This document shows, in pieces, positions 58,498 through 64,000 of a stretch of DNA of 64,000 bases (position 1 is its first letter; the number at the start of each line of letters is the position of its first letter). This stretch comes from Ampullaceana balthica (lineage: Eukaryota > Mollusca > Gastropoda > Lymnaeidae): positions 434,001 through 498,000 of the forward strand of contig CALYLW010000126.1 of NCBI GenBank assembly GCA_944989445.1, given 5' to 3'. The notes under the pieces are model-generated. The model made no database searches, was not told where the DNA came from, and saw nothing but the letters and a program-made list of their open reading frames with translations. Both the position numbers and the translations under genes were made by a program.

Positions 58498-59732
58498 CAG
58501 CATTCTATTGACAGCACACTATCACAGCATTCTATTGACAGCACACTATCACAGCATTCTATTGACAGCACACTATCACAGCATTCTATTGACAGCACAC
58601 TATCACAGCATTCTATTGACAGCACACTATCACAGCATTCTATTGACAGCACACTATCACAGCATTCTATTGACAGCACACTATCACAGCATTCTATTGA
58701 CAGCACACTGTCACAGCATTCTATTGACAGCACACTATCACAGCATTCTATTGACAGCACACTATCACAGCATTCTATTGACAGCACACTATCACAGCAT
58801 AAGCATTCTATTGACAGCACACTATCACAGCATTCTATTGACAGCACACTATCACAGCATGCTATTGACAGCACACTGTCACAGCATTCTATTGACAGCA
58901 CACTGTCACGTCATTCTATTGACAGCACACTATCACAGCATTCTATTGACAGCACACTATCACAGCATTCTATTGACAGCACACTATCACAGCATTCTAT
59001 TGACAGCACACTGTCACAGCATTCTATTGACAGCACACTATCACAGCATTCTATTGACAGCACACTATCACAGCATTCTATTGACAGCACACTATCACAG
59101 CATAAGCATTCTATTGACAGCACACTATCACAGCATTCTATTGACAGCACACTATCACAGCATGCTATTGACAGCACACTGTCACAGCATTCTATTGACA
59201 GCACACTGTCACATCATTCTATTGACAGCACACTATCACAGCATTCTATTGACAGCACACTATCACAGCATTCTATTGACAGCACACTATCACAGCATAA
59301 GCATTCTATTGACAGCACACTATCACAGCATTCTATTGACAGCACACTATCACAGCATTCTATTGACAGCACACTATCACAGCATTCTATTGACAGCACA
59401 CTATCACAGCATTCTATTGACAGCACACTGTCACAGCATTCTATTGACAGCACACTATCACAGCATTCTATTGACAGCACACTATCACAGCATTCTATTG
59501 ACAGCACACTATCACAGCATAAGCATTCTTTTGACAGCACACTATCACAGCATTCTATTGACAGCACACTATCACAGCATGCTATTGACAGCACACTGTC
59601 ACAGCATTCTATTGACAGCACACTGTCACATCATTCTATTGACAGCACACTATCACAGCATTCTATTGACAGCACACTATCACAGCATTCTATTGACAGC
59701 ACACTATCACAGCATTCTATTGACAGCACACT
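58498..59732. repeat. Minisatellite, 27-bp unit, about 45 copies, with block structure
   Basis: cacagcattctattgacagc then acactat every 27 bp. A 6-bp insertion (aagcat) recurs at 58801, 59104, 59299 and 59521. A variant trio (atgctattg, then two ctgtcac units) follows it by about 60 bp in three of the four cases. Plus-strand frames of 445 and 408 codons and minus-strand frames of 182 and 135 codons are open at once. Insertions of 6 bp and units of 27 bp both preserve phase, so openness is not evidence of a protein. Confidence 0.97.
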
Positions 59733-60750
59733 AACATTTTTTTCTATTTTGATGCGCAGTGTGACTCTGAAGAATAAGTAACGTTTGATCAATTTGTAGA
59801 TAGACGCTGATGATCAATATTAAGTGGGCGGATCCATACATTTTTTTAAAAACAGCCTACAATACACGAGTAATTATGAGTTTACCCAGAAGGGAAGAAA
59901 AATATTCTTACAGCTAAAGTTCTATGAGTATAATCCATGGTAATAAACTTGGTGTAAAAACACATGTTTGTCAATCATTCTAATTTCTTGTACTGAATTT
60001 TAGTATTTAGAGTATAGAGTTTAGCGAATTGATATTAAATTAAGTAAATTGTTATAAACCAGACTGCACATTTTCTGCGTCATTTATTCTCACAATTTAT
60101 ACAAATATTAAACAAGAAAAAAATTCTGCAGGAAAATATAACAAATAATTTATCTATGGTATCTATGGTATTTAATAATATGTACAAATATATTTAATAC
60201 TAGTTTATGGTCAGCGATATAATTTTTTATTTAATTTATATCCGTCAACCTGATATTTTTTTTTCTTTGCGAACATAGTTCACATCCATCACCCATATAT
60301 ATGTGAACATAATTCACATACATGTTACGTATTTTTCTTTTTTTAGATATCATTTTACTGACTAGAGCTGCCCATTAATCTGAAGCATTATTTTCAATGT
60401 AGAGGTTTTTTAGTTGTTGGCGCCACACACGATACTTGGCTCAACTTCTGGCAATTACCAGTGTCTGGGACAAACAATCTCATGGCTCGGCTACAGACAG
60501 TCAAAGTAACAACGGAGAACAATTATGACGTCGACGTAATTAGAAGTAAGTCTGACATTTCACCATACCTCACTAACATAGACCGATACCAAGTGTTTTC
60601 CACCATGACTGAGGAATTGTATTTGAGTAATCATATGAACTTCGATTTCAATTTTTTTTAATATTAAGAGACTTAACTCTAAGAATGTGGGGACGCAATA
60701 ATCTTCTGTATACAAGGAGCGTCTGGCTGTAATAGATACAATTGGGAGAT
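59733..60750. other. Unique AT-rich DNA, no feature seen
   Basis: atgtgaacataattcacata (60301-60320) is a near-palindromic patch. A 66-codon frame at 60461-60661 has no recognisable domain. Confidence 0.45.
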
Positions 60751-63553
60751 CAAACAGTGTAGATGTAGCACTGGTATATGATACAAACAGTGTAGATGTA
60801 GCACTGGTATATAATACAAACAGTGTAGATGTAGCACTGGTATATAATACAAACAGTGTAGATGTAGCACTGGTATATAATACAAACAGTGTAGATGTAG
60901 CACTGGTATATAATACAAACAGTGTAGATGTAGCACTGGTATATAATACAAACAGTGTAGATGTAGCACTGGTATATAATACAAACAGTGTAGATGTAGC
61001 ACTGGTATATAATACAAACAGTGTAGATGTAGCACTGGTATATAATACAAACAGTGTAGATGTAGCACTGGTATATAATACAAACAGTGTAGATGTAGCA
61101 TTGGTATATAATACAAACAGTGTAGATGTAGTATTGGTATATAATACAAACAGTGTAGATGTAGTATTGGTATATAATACAAACAGTGTAGATGTAGCAC
61201 TGGTATATAATACAAACAGTGTAGATGTAGTATTGGTATATGATACAAACAGTGTAGATGTAGCACTGGTGTATAATACAAACAGTGTAGATGCAGTATT
61301 GGTATATGATACAAACAGTGTAGATGTAGCACTGGTATATAATACAAACAGTGTAGATGTAGTATTGGTATATAATACAAACAGTGTAGATGTAGTATTG
61401 GTATATAATACAAACAGTGTAGATGTAGTATTGGTATATAATACAAACAGTGTAGATGTTGCACTGGTATATAATACAAACAGTGTAGATGTATCACTGG
61501 TATATAATACAAACAGTGTAGATGTAGCACTGGTATATAATACAAACAGTGTAGATGTAGCAACGGTATATAATACAAACATTGTAGATGTATCACTGGT
61601 ATATAATACAAACAGTGTAGATGTATCACTGGTATATAATACAAACAGTGTAGATGTAGCACTGGTATATAATACAAACAGTGTAGATGTAGCAACGGTA
61701 TATAATACAAACATTGTAGATGTATCACTGGTATATAATACAAACAGTGTAGATGTAGTATTGGTATATGATACAAACAGTGTAGATGTAGCACTGGTAT
61801 ATAATACAAACAGTGTAGATGTAGCACTGGTATATAATACAAACAGTGTAGATGTAGCACTGGTATATGATACAAACAGTGTAGATGTAGCACTGGTATA
61901 TAATACAAACAGTGTAGATGTAGCACTGGTATATAATACAAACAGTGTAGATGTATCACTGGTATATAATACAAACAGTGTAGATGTAGTATTGGTATAT
62001 AATACAAACAGTGTAGATGTTGCATTGGTATAATACAAACAGTGTAGATGTAGTATTGGTATATAATACAAACAGTGTAGATGTTGCATTGGTATATAAT
62101 ACAAACAGTGTAGATGTAGTATTGGTATATAATACAAGCAGTGTAGATGTAGCATTGGTATATAATACAAACAGTGTAGATGTAGCACTAATATATGATA
62201 CAAACAGTGTACATCTAGCACTGGTATATAATACAAGCAGTGTAGATGTAGTATTGGTATATAATACAAGCAGTGTAGATGTAGCATTGGTATATAATAC
62301 AAACAGTGTAGATGTAGCACTGGTATATGATACAAACAGTGTACATCTAGCACTGGTATCTCATACAAACAGTGTAGATGTAGCACTGATATAGGATACA
62401 AACAGTGTAGATGTAGTATTGGCATATAATACAAACAGTGTAGATGTAGTATTGGTATATAATACAAACAGTGTAGATGTAGTATTGGTATATAATACAA
62501 ACAGTGTAGATGTAGTATTGGTATATAATACAAACAGTGTAGATGTAGTATTGGTATATAATACAAACAGTGTAGATGTAGCACTGGTATATGATACAAA
62601 CAGTGTAGATGTAGATTTTGTATATAATACAAACAGTGTAGATTTAGCACTGGTATATAATACAAACAGTGTAGATGTAGTATTGGTATATAATACAAAC
62701 AGTGTAGATGTAGCACTGGTATATAATACAAACAGTGTAGATGTAGCACTGGTATATGATACAAACAGTGTAGATGTAGTATTGGTATATGATACAAACA
62801 GTGTAGATGTAGCACTGGTATATAATACAAACAGTGTAGATGTAGCATTGGTATATAATACAAACAGTGTAGATGTTGCATTGGTATATAATACAAACAG
62901 TGTAGATGTAGCATTGGTATATGATACAAACAGTGTAGATGTAGCACTGGTATATGATACAAACAGTGTAGATGTAGCACTGGTATATGATACAAACAGT
63001 GTAGATGTAGCACTGGTATATGATACAAGCAGTGTAGATGTAGCACTGGTATATGATACAAACAGTGTAGATGAATCACTGGTATATGATACAAACAGTG
63101 TAGATGTAGCACTGGTATATAATACAAACAGTGTAGATGTAGCATGGGTATATAATACAAACAGTGTACATGTATCACTGGTATATGATACAAACAGTGT
63201 AGATGTAGCACTGGTATATAATACAAACAGTGTAGATGTAGCACTGGTATATAATACAAACAGTGTAGATGTAGCATTGGTATATAATACAAACAGTGTA
63301 GATGTAGCACTGGTATATAATAAAAACAGTGTAGATGTAGCATTGGTATATAATACAAACAGTGTAGATGTAGTATTTGTATATAATACAAACAGTGTAG
63401 ATGTAGCATTGGTATATAATACAAACAGTGTAGATGTAGTATTTGTATATAATACAAACAGTGTAGATGTAGCATTGGTATATAATACAAACAGTGTAGA
63501 TGTAGCACTGGTATATAATACAAACAGTGTAGATGTAGCACTGGTATATAATA
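60751..63553. repeat. Minisatellite, 33-bp unit, about 85 copies
   Basis: acaaacagtgtagatgtagc then actggtatataat every 33 bp. Variant sites are binary along the array (aat/gat, cactgg/tattgg, aaac/aagc, gtagca/gtatca) and shared between near and distant copies. A 2-bp deletion at about 62030 changes phase. A minus-strand frame of 1023 codons passes straight through that deletion, switching from YIPVLHLHCLY to SATSTLFVLYT units without a stop. Plus-strand frames of 310 and 388 codons are also open. Not a gene. Confidence 0.97.
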
Positions 63554-63845
63554 CCTCAGCCCATGTATTCGTAAAAAAACAATAAAGCGTAAAATGAAAC
63601 AAAAATGCAAAAAATGTGAATTCATAGTCATTGGTTAAATCTGAACTAAAAGTGGTATCTTATATTTTAAATAAAAGTCAATATCCAACAAAGTTACAAT
63701 CTAATATAATAAAAGATCAAGTCACTGACTCCGTAACGCTGAGGGACATAGAACAACAGTCCATAGCAGTTAAAAAAGAAAGGTATCATTTTGGTTTCGA
63801 AATTAACAGAGCGTGTGATGTTTCTGGCCGTAAAATATTATAAAA
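63554..63845. other. Unique spacer
   Basis: A 70-codon plus-strand frame (63631-63843) has no family resemblance. Nothing else recognised. Confidence 0.4.
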
Positions 63846-63943
63846 TACTTTGTGTACATTTCAGAAAGTTTAATATTTCGTATTTATCAAGTTACTTGGG
63901 CTTTTGAAAAAAGGGGCCGCCATAGGCGCCCTACAACCCCTAG
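63846..63943 (+). mobile_element. Family D repeat, copy 4 with Helitron-like 3' end
   Basis: tactttgtgtacatttcag, then acttgggcttttga, a GC-rich hairpin (ggggccgccataggcgccc), tacaacc and CTAG (63940-63943), followed by T. It matches copy 3 at 7896-8041 in layout, and both stop at CTAG|T, which supports a real element boundary. Confidence 0.65.
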
Positions 63944-64000
63944 TACAAGCATAATTTCTTTACTCCGATAAATCAGAAGGTATAAGAATTTCTTATCTTA

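Noticed and set aside
58444..59781. 445-codon serine/histidine-rich plus-strand frame as a secreted or silk-like protein
   Set aside because: Two plus-strand frames and the minus strand are open at the same time. Changes between units show no silent-site bias, and there is no signal peptide or promoter evidence.
60560..63631. 1023-codon open frame on the minus strand as a real repeat protein gene
   Set aside because: It lies on a 33-bp tandem array, stays open through a 2-bp deletion, and the opposite strand is open too. Openness follows from a stop-poor unit.

Overview
This is a piece of an AT-rich animal genome, not bacterial, phage or organellar DNA. The signs are DUF4371/ZMYM1-like hAT transposons, a 5'-truncated non-LTR retrotransposon (LINE) tail, a tRNA-derived SINE, MITE-like families, and long unique AT-rich stretches without dense coding. 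The LINE tail and hAT types are common in molluscs and other aquatic invertebrates, so a gastropod-like mollusc is my guess; nothing here proves it. I found no complete, convincing host protein-coding gene. The window looks intergenic or deep-intronic.

Two things dominate. First, more than twenty unrelated minisatellites (units from 11 to 81 bp) fill roughly 13 kb, about a fifth of the window. The largest are a 33-bp array (60751-63553, about 85 copies), a 14/30-bp array (56236-57738), a 27-bp array (58498-59732), a 57-bp array (43986-45076) and a 15-bp array (16711-17620). Several carry very long open reading frames (up to 1023 codons), but these are open in several frames or both strands and are best read as by-products of repetition.

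Second, transposons are nested. At 50278-54315 an unclassified repeat (family C) was hit by a DUF4371 hAT element (50432-53775). That element was hit by a second hAT-type element (51720-53282), which contains a foldback element (about 51895-52650). Target-site duplications mark the two hAT steps, and an uninterrupted family C copy at 2420-3096 shows the empty site. Another DUF4371 hAT (25382-27742) has a perfect 8-bp target duplication and was split by a 421-bp MITE-like insert.

Region by region: 0-3.3 kb holds a 46-bp array, family C and TA/TG microsatellites. 4.7-6 kb holds foldback element 1 joined to a MITE-A copy. 7.6-8.05 kb holds repeats with Helitron-like 3' ends. 11-13.5 kb holds a partial MITE-A copy, a coding-like islet and several arrays. 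14.6-19.1 kb holds 21-, 25- and 15-bp arrays, an inverted pair of Helitron-like ends, MITE-A and a SINE. 21-29 kb holds small arrays, the first hAT and the LINE tail. 31-48 kb is mostly minisatellites alternating with unique DNA, plus three head-to-tail MITE-A copies at 40.8-42.5 kb. 48-54.3 kb is the transposon-dense zone. 56-64 kb is mostly three giant arrays.

No genes can be seen working together. The only coding relics with family assignments are broken transposase and reverse-transcriptase fragments. Coordinates of repeat edges are read by eye and may be off by several bases.
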